The notes under the pieces were generated by a model. That model was not told the DNA's origin and made no database searches. It was given only the letters and a program-made list of their open reading frames with translations. 64,000 nt of DNA from Tardiphaga sp051811025 (GTDB taxonomy: Bacteria; Pseudomonadota; Alphaproteobacteria; Rhizobiales; Xanthobacteraceae). Shown here in pieces: positions 40,847 to 48,955 of the stretch. The DNA lies in contig NZ_JBPWQE010000001.1 in NCBI RefSeq assembly GCF_051811025.1, positions 496,001 through 560,000 of the forward strand, in the 5' to 3' direction. Position numbers and translations under genes: made by a program. The stretch's first letter is position 1. Every line of letters begins with the position of its first letter.

Positions 40847-41636
40847 CGGATGCGCTCTCCCGCAGCATCGCAAAATCTTCCGAATTGATCGGCAAGTCAG
40901 GCTTGATCGATTGGCTTTCGACGAGGCCATGGCCGAGCGCGACGCGCTGGTCGAACACGAAGCATTCGCCGCGCCAGCGGCTCTCGGCCTCGGGAATCTC
41001 CTCGAGATATTTCAGGATGCCACCCTTGAGGTGATAAACGTCGGCGAAGCCGCGCGACAACAGATACGAACTTGCCTTCTCGCAGCGGATGCCACCGGTG
41101 CAGAACATCGCGATCTTCTTGTGCTTCTCGGGATCGAGCGTGCGTGTGACGAAATCCTTGAATTGGCCGAAGCTTGCGATCTCCGGATCGACCGCGCCCT
41201 CGAACGTGCCCATTGCCACTTCGAAAGCATTGCGTGTGTCGAGCACCAGGGTGTTCTCGTCGACGATCAGCTCGTTCCAGTCGGCGGCATCCACATAGGT
41301 GCCGACGGTCTTGGTCGGATCGGTCCGGGGATCGCCGAGTGTGACGATCTCCTTCTTCAGCCGCACCTTCATGTGCAGGAACGGCATCATGCTGGCGCGA
41401 GAGAATTTCAACTCGAGGTGGTTCAGCCGGTCGCTGAACATCACGCCGGTTTCAAGTTCACGAACCAGCGTGCCGACGGCAGCGTCGGTGCCTGCCACGG
41501 TTCCGTTGATGCCTTCCTCGGCGAGCAGGATCGAGCCTTTGATGCCGAGATTGACGCAGAATGCGCGCAGCGGCTCGCGCAATTGCCGGAAATCCGGCAG
41601 CGCGGCGAATTGATAGAGGGCGGCGACCTTGAACAT
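40839..41636 (-). CDS. trhO: tRNA uridine(34) hydroxylase TrhO, rhodanese-like (265 aa)
   Basis: Formerly YceA/UPF0176. It installs 5-hydroxyuridine at the wobble position of certain tRNAs in an oxygen-dependent way. The N-terminal UPF0176 domain includes GIKGSILLAEEGINGTVAG (about 31-49), and the rhodanese domain has the active-site loop CTGGIRC with C179 and C185, then the YHLKGGILKYLEE segment. Length is a little short of some homologues (about 300), as usual in alphaproteobacteria. It overlaps slyX by 8 nt. The ATG at 41636 gives the canonical short beta-strand start (MFKVAALYQF). Confidence 0.9.
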   Translation of the reverse strand: MFKVAALYQFAALPDFRQLREPLRAFCVNLGIKGSILLAEEGINGTVAGTDAAVGTLVRELETGVMFSDRLNHLELKFSRASMMPFLHMKVRLKKEIVTLGDPRTDPTKTVGTYVDAADWNELIVDENTLVLDTRNAFEVAMGTFEGAVDPEIASFGQFKDFVTRTLDPEKHKKIAMFCTGGIRCEKASSYLLSRGFADVYHLKGGILKYLEEIPEAESRWRGECFVFDQRVALGHGLVESQSIKPDLPINSEDFAMLRESASDE

Positions 41637-41783
41637 GGCGGGGGTTTACCAGCCGGACCAGCGAGGGGGAAGTCCGGGAACTCGCCGAAATATCGTGCCC
41701 TCAGGGCTGGCGGCCGGATGCTCGCCTGCGCAGGTATTGACCTATGTCATTCCCGGGCGGGTTGGCGTAACGAGCCGACGGAC

Positions 41784-41818
41784 AAAAAAACCGGCCCCTC
41801 TTGGGACCGGCTTCTTTT
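41784..41818 (-). terminator. Bidirectional-looking terminator downstream of csbD
   Basis: An 8-bp stem with one mismatch (41791-41798 with 41803-41810), a run of seven A on one side and CTTCTTTT on the other. On the minus strand it provides a good U-tract for the CsbD-like gene. Confidence 0.85.
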
Positions 41819-41871
41819 GCAGCGTCACCTGCGACCGACGGAGGAGTCAAAACTCCGCCGGTTGGAATTGG

Positions 41872-42087
41872 TTAAAGTTTGCGGTGCGCGAAGTCCGACG
41901 CCTTGTCGGCGGCGTCCTTGGCGGCCTGCTTGGCATCGCCGACGGCCTTCTGCGCGTGACCCTTGCCTTCCTGGATCAGACCTTCGCCCTGCAGGCGGTC
42001 GGAACCCACGGCTTCACCGATGCCCTGCTTGGCCTTGCCGATGGCTTCGTTCGCGGTTCCCTTGATCTTGTCTGCGGTGGCACCCAT
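41872..42087 (-). CDS. CsbD-like stress protein (71 aa)
   Basis: A small, hydrophilic, intrinsically flexible protein of the CsbD family. The start MGATADKIKGTANEAIGKAKQGIGEAVGSD pattern (residues 1-30, alternating Lys/Ala/Gly) and the QGEGLIQEGKGHAQKAVGDAKQAAK repeats are typical. Members are induced by general stress, often through an ECF or stress sigma factor, but their role is unknown. AGGAG sits about 6 nt before the ATG at 42087. It is monocistronic with its own terminator. The His-rich cupin gene is divergent from it with 165 bp between starts. Confidence 0.9.
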   Translation of the reverse strand: MGATADKIKGTANEAIGKAKQGIGEAVGSDRLQGEGLIQEGKGHAQKAVGDAKQAAKDAADKASDFAHRKL

Positions 42088-42252
42088 GGGATACTCCTGT
42101 CATGTTGCAGACGCAGTTCCGAGACCATTCTCGATATGCGCTGCTTGAGCTTCGCAGGGACAATTGCCAGCTCAATTGAATGTTCCTCACTCCCGAGGGC
42201 GTGATGCCACATGCGGTGGCAGCATTTCTTCGGAACCCAAGAAGGCATTGAA

Positions 42253-42789
42253 ATGTCCGGTCACGGCCACGATCACACTCATCCGCACGATCACGCGCAT
42301 GATCATTCTCACGATCATGATCCAGATCGCTGGAAGCACGACGGCATTCGCGTCATTCCCGCCGACAACCTCGATACCAACGTGCCATCGACCAAAGGCA
42401 TGGACCGCGCGGCGGCCATCAATTTCGCGCGCGTGGGTGCGCAGAAACTTTGGGCTGGCACCGTGTCGATCCAGCCGGATGCCAAGACCGGTGCGCATCA
42501 TCACGGCCATCTCGAAAGCGTCATCTATGTGGTGAAGGGCAAGGCTCGGATGCGCTGGGGCGATCGCCTGCAGTTTACCGCGGAGGCCGGTCCTGGCGAT
42601 TTCATCTTCGTGCCGCCTTACGTGCCGCATCAGGAGATCAATGCCAGCGCTGACGAGGTGCTGGAATGCGTGCTGGTGCGCAGCGACGGAGAAGCGGTCG
42701 CTATCAATATCGATATCGAGCCGGTGGAGAAGCCGGAGACGGTGCTGTGGGTCGATCCCACACATCCTGATGGCGCGGTGAAGAAGTAA
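42253..42789 (+). CDS. Cupin protein with His-rich N-terminus (178 aa)
   Basis: A single-domain cupin. The metal-binding motif 1 is GAHHHGHLESVIYVVKGKARMRWG (about 78-101) and motif 2 lies in GDFIFVPPYVPHQEIN (about 116-131). Ahead of the barrel stands a striking tract at residues 3-23 in which about every second residue is His, alternating with Asp. Such tracts bind nickel, zinc or cobalt and occur in metal chaperones, so this protein may load or store its own metal. ATG at 42253 follows AAGAAGG by about 8 nt. A strong terminator follows, shared with the convergent amidase gene. The reaction, if any, is unknown. Confidence 0.8.
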   Translation: MSGHGHDHTHPHDHAHDHSHDHDPDRWKHDGIRVIPADNLDTNVPSTKGMDRAAAINFARVGAQKLWAGTVSIQPDAKTGAHHHGHLESVIYVVKGKARMRWGDRLQFTAEAGPGDFIFVPPYVPHQEINASADEVLECVLVRSDGEAVAINIDIEPVEKPETVLWVDPTHPDGAVKK

Positions 42790-42800
42790 GTATCGAGCTG

Positions 42801-42833
42801 AGGCCCTCGCCCGAGATTGGGCGAGGGCCTTTT
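42801..42833. terminator. Terminator between convergent cupin and amidase genes
   Basis: A 12-bp perfect stem (42801-42812 with 42819-42830), a 6-nt loop and TTT on the plus side. Its position suggests it serves both directions. Confidence 0.88.
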
Positions 42834-42834
42834 G

Positions 42835-44172
42835 CTATTTGATCTCCGGCAATCCCGGCGAGAATGCCAGCGCGCTCTCGATCCACTTCGCAACACGCAG
42901 TGTGCGCAAGTCGTTCAGATAGGGCCCGACCACCTGTAGGCCGAGCGGCAGATGGTTCTTGCCGAACCCGGCGGGCAGCGATAGCGCGGGCACGCCGATC
43001 AGGGTCCATGGCGCGCAATATTCGGCGTCGCCAGTGTAGCTCAGCCCTTCCGGTGCTTCGCCATAGGCCGGCAGTGTCAGCACAGCGTCGTAGTTCGTCA
43101 TCTGCGCGGTGAAGTCCGCGCGCAGCTTTGTCTGCAGCGTCTTGGCTTTGAGATAGGCTGCCGCGCTGATGGCGCTGCCGGTTTCCACCAGCTTCTTCAG
43201 GTGATCGCTGGTCTTGTCGGGATAGCGCGCGACGAGATCGCCGAAGATCACCGCCCCTTCGGCCGCGAGAATCGTATTGATCGCGTCCCAGTTGCTGCGA
43301 TCCAGTTCGGGCAGTTCAAGTTCCTCGATCACAGCACCCGCGCTGCGAAGTCGCGCAACAGAGGCCTCGAACACCTGTTGCTGTTCGCTCTCGGCCTTGG
43401 CGAATTTGGCGAAGCGCACCACCGCGAGACGCGGCGACGGCAGCGGGGCTACGCCGCGCTCGACGGAGATTTCAAAGGCCGGCACCGGCGCGCCATGGGG
43501 ATCGCTGTGGCAGGTGCCGGCAATGAGTGACAGCGCATAGGCGACGTCGTCGACTTTCCGCGCGAAGAAGCCGATGTGGTCGAGCGACTGGCTGAGATGA
43601 TGCGCGCCGCTGCGGGGGATAGCGCCGAAGCTCGGCTTGAATCCGACGACGCCGTTGAAGGCAGCGGGGCGGATGATGGAGCCCAGCGTCTGCGTTCCCA
43701 GCGCCAGCGGCACGATGCCGGCAGCGACAGAGGCGGCCGAGCCCGAAGACGAGCCGCCCGGTGTGTGCTTGCTGTTCCATGGATTGGTAGTCGGGCCGGG
43801 GTGGCGCCAGGCGAATTCGGTGGAGACCGTCTTGCCGAAGATGGTGGCGCCGAGATTGCGCAACCGTTCGACCACCCAGGCATCGGCCGATGGCACGTGG
43901 TCGGCATAGACGGCCGAGCCATTGGTTGTCGGCATATCGGTGGTAGCGATGATGTCCTTGACGGCGACGGGGATGCCGGAGAGCGGCCCCGGCTTGCGCA
44001 CGGTATCGGTGGGCAGGACTTCGAAAGCTTTCAGGACCGGCTCCGCAGCCTTGGCCTGTGCGAGGCGCTCGGATGCGTAATGGTCGGCTGCGGATGTGTT
44101 GCCCTTGAACAGCCGCAGCAGGTCGAGAACCCCCGCGCCAGATGCTGCGGTGCGCGCGGTTGTATTCGTCAT
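42835..44172 (-). CDS. Amidase-signature hydrolase (445 aa)
   Basis: An amidase of the Ser-cisSer-Lys family that releases ammonia or an amine from an amide. K72 lies in GIPVAVKDII, the Gly/Ser-rich loop at 139-145 (GGSSSGS) contains the cis-Ser, and the nucleophile S165 is in GTQTLGSIIRPAAFNGVVGFKPS-type sequence; the usual GTDTGGS is here GTQTLGS. Length is normal. It is the last gene of a leftward operon with an ABC importer of the nitrate/taurine type (46881 to 44244), 71 nt after the binding-protein gene. The two together suggest uptake and hydrolysis of a small amide or nitrogen compound. The substrate is unknown. Confidence 0.88.
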   Translation of the reverse strand: MTNTTARTAASGAGVLDLLRLFKGNTSAADHYASERLAQAKAAEPVLKAFEVLPTDTVRKPGPLSGIPVAVKDIIATTDMPTTNGSAVYADHVPSADAWVVERLRNLGATIFGKTVSTEFAWRHPGPTTNPWNSKHTPGGSSSGSAASVAAGIVPLALGTQTLGSIIRPAAFNGVVGFKPSFGAIPRSGAHHLSQSLDHIGFFARKVDDVAYALSLIAGTCHSDPHGAPVPAFEISVERGVAPLPSPRLAVVRFAKFAKAESEQQQVFEASVARLRSAGAVIEELELPELDRSNWDAINTILAAEGAVIFGDLVARYPDKTSDHLKKLVETGSAISAAAYLKAKTLQTKLRADFTAQMTNYDAVLTLPAYGEAPEGLSYTGDAEYCAPWTLIGVPALSLPAGFGKNHLPLGLQVVGPYLNDLRTLRVAKWIESALAFSPGLPEIK

Positions 44173-44243
44173 GTGGTGTCGTCCTGAAGGTTTCTTCTGG
44201 GATCAAGAGAGGCACGCAGCCGCGAGACTGCGCGCCCTCGATA

Positions 44244-45212
44244 TTACTTCATCGCCAGTGCAGGCTCGATGTATTTCTTCACCACAAACTTGTCATAGTC
44301 CGGCTGGGCCGCGAGATTGCCGAGCGCGATCTGGGTGTCCATGGAGATCTTCAGTGACGGCGCAGAAATATCGACGCTGTCCGGATAGACGCCGTCGGCG
44401 AGCATGCGCTTGACGGCGGATTCGATCACGGCCGGATCCAGCGTTGGAAATTCCTTCTGCGCAATGGCCACGGTCTTGGCAGGATCTTTCTTCATGAAGC
44501 GCATCGCCATTTCCATGCCGTTGGTGACGCGCTGCGCCAGATCCGGATTGACGTCATTGCGCGCCGTCACCGACGAGAATGCATAGGCGCCGTAGCTCTT
44601 CGGGAAGCCGTAGACCACCTTCATGCCCTTGGCGACAACCTGATCCAGGCCGGGTTCATACATCACGGCGACGTCAGCCTGCTTGGCGAGGAACGGGCCC
44701 GGTTCGCTGCCGATTGCGACGGGGATCATCTCCACATCGGTCTTGCCGTCCATGCCGTTCTCCTTCAGCAGCTTCAGGAACAGCGAGGTGCTGGTGGTCG
44801 GCATGGTGCCGACGACCACCTTCTGGCCCTTCAGGCTCTTGACGTCGGTGAACTTGAAGTCCGGCGAGGTCGCGATCCACACGGCGGCGCCGTTGACGAC
44901 ATTGGCGATGATGCCAACTGGCGCGCCTTTAGAGGCGGCGATGGCGGTCCACTCCGGACCATGGATCGAGAACTGCGCACTGCCGGAGATCACCGCCGAG
45001 AGTGCGACCGTGGGCGAGCCCGCGGTTTCCTTGGTGAGGTCGAGGCCCTGCGCGGTGAAGAAGCCTTCGTTGATGGCGACATAGAGCGGCAGATAGAGCA
45101 TCGACTGGAAAGCCTGCGACAGCACCACCTTCTTGTTCTGCGCCATAGCCGGGGTGGCGAGCAGGATAGCGGCCAGCGCGGTGGCGCCGGTGATACGCTT
45201 CAGCAACGACAT
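44244..45212 (-). CDS. ABC substrate-binding protein, SsuA/NMT1 type (322 aa)
   Basis: A periplasmic binding protein of the NrtA/SsuA/TauA/THI5 group. Signal peptide at residues 1-24 (ends ATPAMA). The mature protein begins NKKVVLSQAFQSMLYLPLYVAINEGFF, a family hallmark in which the ligand pocket is lined by the segment after the first strand. It continues with GSAQFSIHGPEWTAIA and GTMPTTSTSLFLKLLKENG. It lies third in an operon after the ATPase and permease genes and ahead of the amidase gene. The ligand could be an amide, pyrimidine precursor or sulfonate; the linked amidase favours a nitrogen compound. Confidence 0.85.
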   Translation of the reverse strand: MSLLKRITGATALAAILLATPAMAQNKKVVLSQAFQSMLYLPLYVAINEGFFTAQGLDLTKETAGSPTVALSAVISGSAQFSIHGPEWTAIAASKGAPVGIIANVVNGAAVWIATSPDFKFTDVKSLKGQKVVVGTMPTTSTSLFLKLLKENGMDGKTDVEMIPVAIGSEPGPFLAKQADVAVMYEPGLDQVVAKGMKVVYGFPKSYGAYAFSSVTARNDVNPDLAQRVTNGMEMAMRFMKKDPAKTVAIAQKEFPTLDPAVIESAVKRMLADGVYPDSVDISAPSLKISMDTQIALGNLAAQPDYDKFVVKKYIEPALAMK

Positions 45213-45244
45213 GGAACGTCTCCGTTATGGTGGAAAGAGAGGGA

Positions 45245-46102
45245 TTAAACCTGGACCTGATGCGAGGTGGTCGCCTGCTTCCACGGCAGCGAGGTGCGCT
45301 CGATGATGTCGATGACGTAATAGAGCACGAAGCCGAGGATCATCAGCGTGAACAGCCCGACCCAGACTGAGTTGAGGTCGTACAGGCTGGAGGCGAGGAA
45401 GATCATGTGGCCGAGGCCGCGCTGCGACGAGATGAACTCGCCGACCACGGCGCCGACCAGGCCGAAACCGATATTGATGCGGAAGGTGGCGATGATCGAC
45501 GGCAGTGTGGATGGCACCACAGCCTTCCAGAACACCTGATGCTTGTCGGCGCCCATGGAGATCATCAGCGACTGCAGATCGACGTCGGCATCCTTGGCCG
45601 CCTGATAAGCGGCGATCAGCGCTACCAGTGCAGTGAGTGAAACGGCGAGTGCGACCTTCGAGATTAGGCCGGTGCCGAACCACAGCACCACGATGGGCGC
45701 GAGCGCGATCTTTGGCACGGAATTGATGGCAACGATGAAGGGCTCGACCAGCTTCGCGACGAACACCGAGTACCACAGCGCCAGACCGAACAGCGATCCG
45801 AAGATGGTGCCGATGATGAAGCCTAGAATAGCCTCGAACAGCGTGTACCAGGAGTCCGACAGCAGTTCGCCGCTCAGGATCAGCTTGTAGAACGTGGCGA
45901 AGATGCCGGAGGGCGATCCCATCAGGAAGGCGGAGATATAACCGGCATGCACGCCGGCTTCCCAAAGCGCGAAGAAGATGGCGACGGCGAGCAGCTGCAG
46001 TACGGCGCGACCGAGCGTGGTATCGAAGGTCGAGCGCTTCTTGCGGGACTTGCGCGGTGCGGCCTTCTTGCGCGCGGATGTGCCGGACATCACGAGGCTC
46101 AT
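45245..46102 (-). CDS. ABC permease, SsuC/TauC type (285 aa)
   Basis: The membrane subunit of the importer, with about six helices after a basic cytoplasmic N-terminus (KKAAPRKSRKKR, about 12-23). The EAA loop (AAKDADVDLQSLMISMGADKHQVFWKAVVPSTLP, about 165-198) couples to the ATPase. Like other members of the NitT/TauT group it should act as a homodimer. Its ATG overlaps the stop of the upstream ATPase gene (46099-46102, ATGA arrangement). The binding-protein gene follows after 32 nt. Confidence 0.87.
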   Translation of the reverse strand: MSLVMSGTSARKKAAPRKSRKKRSTFDTTLGRAVLQLLAVAIFFALWEAGVHAGYISAFLMGSPSGIFATFYKLILSGELLSDSWYTLFEAILGFIIGTIFGSLFGLALWYSVFVAKLVEPFIVAINSVPKIALAPIVVLWFGTGLISKVALAVSLTALVALIAAYQAAKDADVDLQSLMISMGADKHQVFWKAVVPSTLPSIIATFRINIGFGLVGAVVGEFISSQRGLGHMIFLASSLYDLNSVWVGLFTLMILGFVLYYVIDIIERTSLPWKQATTSHQVQV

Positions 46103-46881
46103 GATGTTGTCTCCGTCTGGATATCCAGTTCAGCGCAAAGCGTCTTGAAATAGGTGGAGAATTTCACGTCGTTGCGCGCGGTGATGGGTGAGGTTGCCTC
46201 GATGTTGATCTCATGCACGACCTTCACCCGTGCCGGGCGGCCGGACAGCACGACGACCCGCTTCGACAGCGCGACCGCCTCGTCGATGTCATGGGTCACG
46301 AGGATGACCGTCTTGTTGAATTTCTGCACGGCATCCTTCAGCACGCCTTCGAGATACAGCCGCGTCTGGTAATCCAGCGCCGAGAACGGCTCGTCGAGCA
46401 GCAGGATATCGGGATCCATGATCAGCGTGCGGATCAGCGCCACGCGCTGGCGCATGCCGCCGGACAAGGTCTTGGGATAGGCGTTCTCGAAGCCGGCGAG
46501 ACCGAACTGCTTGAGATATTCGCGCGCCTTCTCCTCGGCTTCCTTCTGGTTGACGCCGCGCGTCTCCAGCCCGAGGAGCACATTGCCCATCACCGTGCGC
46601 CACGGAAATAGCAAGTCTTTCTGCATCATATAGCCGACGCGGCCGCGCAGGCTTTCGATTTCCTTGCCGCGATAGGTGATAGTGCCGCCATCGGGCTCCA
46701 GCAGGCCGGCGATGATGTTGAAGATGGTCGTCTTGCCGCAGCCGCTGGGGCCAATAATGCTGACGAAATCGCGCTCGTTGATCGTGAAGGAGAGGTCGTC
46801 GAGCACATTGACGTCGCCGCCCTTGCCGGCAAACGACTTGCTGATGTTCTGGACGGTGAGCTGAACTTGTTTCGGCGGCAT
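46099..46881 (-). CDS. ABC ATP-binding protein, NitT/TauT type (260 aa)
   Basis: The ATPase of the importer. Walker A is GPSGCGKTT (about 43-51), the Q-loop is MMQKDLLFPW, the signature is LSGGMRQR (about 138-145), Walker B is ILLLDEPFSALD (about 158-169), and the switch His is in VTHDIDEA. The ATG at 46881 has AGGAAA about 9 nt upstream; a longer frame to 47190 would run through a terminator hairpin and is rejected. It begins the four-gene operon ATPase-permease-binding protein-amidase. The promoter should lie in the 197 bp after the upstream terminator at 46939-46984. Confidence 0.9.
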   Translation of the reverse strand: MPPKQVQLTVQNISKSFAGKGGDVNVLDDLSFTINERDFVSIIGPSGCGKTTIFNIIAGLLEPDGGTITYRGKEIESLRGRVGYMMQKDLLFPWRTVMGNVLLGLETRGVNQKEAEEKAREYLKQFGLAGFENAYPKTLSGGMRQRVALIRTLIMDPDILLLDEPFSALDYQTRLYLEGVLKDAVQKFNKTVILVTHDIDEAVALSKRVVVLSGRPARVKVVHEINIEATSPITARNDVKFSTYFKTLCAELDIQTETTS

Positions 46882-46933
46882 GATGCGGTTTCCTGGGTAC
46901 CGCACATACGCAAGCTGCGTGCCATCTTGGGCG

Positions 46934-46984
46934 CGAAAAAGCCTCAAGCAATCGCGCAGGTTTTCTGCTGATAGCTTGAGGCTT
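46934..46984 (-). terminator. Intrinsic terminator after the pyruvate oxidase-like gene
   Basis: Arms 46939-46949 and 46974-46984 are an 11-bp perfect stem; on the minus strand the second arm runs into TTTTT. The 24-nt loop holds a smaller hairpin. It separates the ThDP-enzyme gene from the ABC/amidase operon. Confidence 0.8.
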
Positions 46985-47078
46985 GAAGTGTTTTGCCCCG
47001 GCTTTGGGCAGGCTGGATTTATTCTCGGCGATAAATTGAGCAGGTGTGGCGAAGTGTATTTTTGGCGAACACTTTGCG

Positions 47079-48770
47079 TTAGCCCGTCACCGCCATCACT
47101 GCTTCCCTGATCTTCGCCAGCGCGTAATTGCCGACCATGGCGGCGTCGACATGCGGCAGGTTCGGGATCTCGTCGGCAGCGACCACGCAATCGACGATGG
47201 CGGGTCCGTCACAGGCCAGCGCATCGGCGATGGCCTTTTCGAGGTCACCCGGCTGCTTGGCCGTGAAGCCCTGCGCGCCGCAGGCACGCGCCAGTGCGGC
47301 GAAATCGGGGTTGGGGAATTCGATGGCTTCGCGGAACGGCGCCAGGCCGATGCTTTCGGCTTCCAGCGTGATCAGGCCGAGGGCGGAGTTATTATAGACG
47401 ATGACCTTGATGGGCAGCTTGTGCTGCACAGCCGTCATGAATTCGCCCATCAGCATGTTAAAGCCGCCGTCGCCGGTGAGCACGATCACCTGCTTGCTGC
47501 GATCGAGGATCTGCACGCCGTTGCCTTGGCCGACGGACGTGCCGACCGCGGCATTGTTGAACGAGCCGATGATGCGCTGAGTGCCGTTCTGGCGGATCCA
47601 GTTGGCCGACCACAGCGTGTTCAATCCGGTGTCGAACACGAAGATTGCATCGGGCCGTGCCAGATCGCTGGCGATGCGCGCGACGGCCTGCGGATGGATC
47701 TTGTTCTTGCTGCGCGCGGGATCGGCCTGCTTGTCGAGCATCTCGTCCCATTTGGCGCGGGCATGGCTGGTTGTCTCGAAGAACTTGCTGTCGGTCTTGG
47801 TCTGCACCCGGTCCAGCAGCATCTTCAACGCGGGGCGTGCCGAGCCGATGACGCCGAGGCTCGTCGGTGTGCGCCTGCCGAGCGTTTCGGCGCGCACATC
47901 GATCTGGATGACATTGCCTTTTCTGGGCAGGAAGTTCGAATAGGGATAGTCGGTGCCGACCATCACCAGAAGGTCGCAGTCATGCACGGCGTTGTAGACG
48001 GCCTTGGTGCCGATCATGCCGAGACCGCCCATCCAGCGTGGATCGTCAAATGCCATGATTTCCTTGCCGCGCACCGAATGCATGAGTGGTGCTTTCAGCT
48101 TGTCGCTCAGGGCTCGCAGCAATTCGGCCGTGCCGATTGCACCGTGGCCGCACATGATGACGACGCTGCCGGCCTCATCGATGCGGCGCGCGGCTTCCTG
48201 TATGGCGGTATCGTTGGGCAGGATCTCGCCGCGCGGCACCAGCGTGGCAAGGCTCGCTGTGGCTCCTTCGGCCTTCGACGACAATACGTCGACAGGCAGC
48301 GTCAGATGCGCCACGCCAGGACCGGCATAGGCGGTGGAAATCGCCTGGTGGATCACGCCGGGCGCTTGCGCGGCGGTGGTGATGGTCTGGGTGTAGAGCG
48401 CGACGTCGCGAAACAGCAGGTCCGGCTCGGTAGTCTGGAAGAAGTCGACGCCTTTGGCTGCCCGCGCCATTTCACCAGAGAGGGCCAGCACCGGGGCATG
48501 ATCGCGCGCAGCCTCATAGAGGCCGGCGACGAGATGCGTGCTGCCGGGCCCTGTGGAGCCAGCGCAGACGCCGAGCTTGCCGGTGAGCTTGGCCTGGCCT
48601 GCGGCGGCCAGCGCCGCGCCTTCCTCGTGTCGTACCCCGACCCATTCGATCCTGCTGCGCCGGACTGAGTCCGCCAAAGGATTAAGCGAGTCGGCGATCA
48701 GGCCGAAAATCTGCTGTACGCCAATCGTCTCAAGCACATGGACAATCTCATCCGCGACAGTTTTCGACAT
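47079..48770 (-). CDS. Pyruvate oxidase / pyruvate:quinone dehydrogenase-like ThDP enzyme (563 aa)
   Basis: A thiamine-diphosphate enzyme of the PoxB/acetolactate-synthase superfamily that probably oxidises pyruvate to acetate. The catalytic Glu lies in VRHEEGAALAA (E50). The central FAD/Rossmann domain spans about 185-320. The ThDP-binding motif starts at GDGGFNMLMGEFMTAVQ (about 430) and ends at VYNNSALGLI. Overall architecture and the start TVADEIVHVLETIGVQQIFGL match PoxB. ATG at 48770 has GGAG about 7 nt upstream; a longer frame to 49040 overlaps the next gene's end and is rejected. The membrane-binding C-terminal helix typical of E. coli PoxB is not obvious, so a different electron acceptor is possible. 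Confidence 0.82.
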   Translation of the reverse strand: MSKTVADEIVHVLETIGVQQIFGLIADSLNPLADSVRRSRIEWVGVRHEEGAALAAAGQAKLTGKLGVCAGSTGPGSTHLVAGLYEAARDHAPVLALSGEMARAAKGVDFFQTTEPDLLFRDVALYTQTITTAAQAPGVIHQAISTAYAGPGVAHLTLPVDVLSSKAEGATASLATLVPRGEILPNDTAIQEAARRIDEAGSVVIMCGHGAIGTAELLRALSDKLKAPLMHSVRGKEIMAFDDPRWMGGLGMIGTKAVYNAVHDCDLLVMVGTDYPYSNFLPRKGNVIQIDVRAETLGRRTPTSLGVIGSARPALKMLLDRVQTKTDSKFFETTSHARAKWDEMLDKQADPARSKNKIHPQAVARIASDLARPDAIFVFDTGLNTLWSANWIRQNGTQRIIGSFNNAAVGTSVGQGNGVQILDRSKQVIVLTGDGGFNMLMGEFMTAVQHKLPIKVIVYNNSALGLITLEAESIGLAPFREAIEFPNPDFAALARACGAQGFTAKQPGDLEKAIADALACDGPAIVDCVVAADEIPNLPHVDAAMVGNYALAKIREAVMAVTG

Positions 48771-48955
48771 GGGAGCTCCGATTTCTAGAATTGGCTCTTC
48801 GCCGGGAGGCGGGCTGATGCAGCGATGCGGTCGGCGATCCCGACATGGGAACCGAACGACCGCACAGCAGCAATAGCTGAACCGCGAAACGGTTTCATGA
48901 TGGTCAATTATGTTTGCGCAATACTTGGAGAAATGCGCGATGTGTTGAACGTTTG

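Noticed and set aside
46882..47190. A 103-residue extension of the ABC ATPase gene
   Set aside because: It would be translated through an intrinsic terminator hairpin and part of the neighbouring gene; ATG at 46881 has a good ribosome site.
47046..48668. A 540-codon open frame on the plus strand
   Set aside because: Antisense shadow of the pyruvate oxidase-like gene, which has full ThDP-enzyme motifs.
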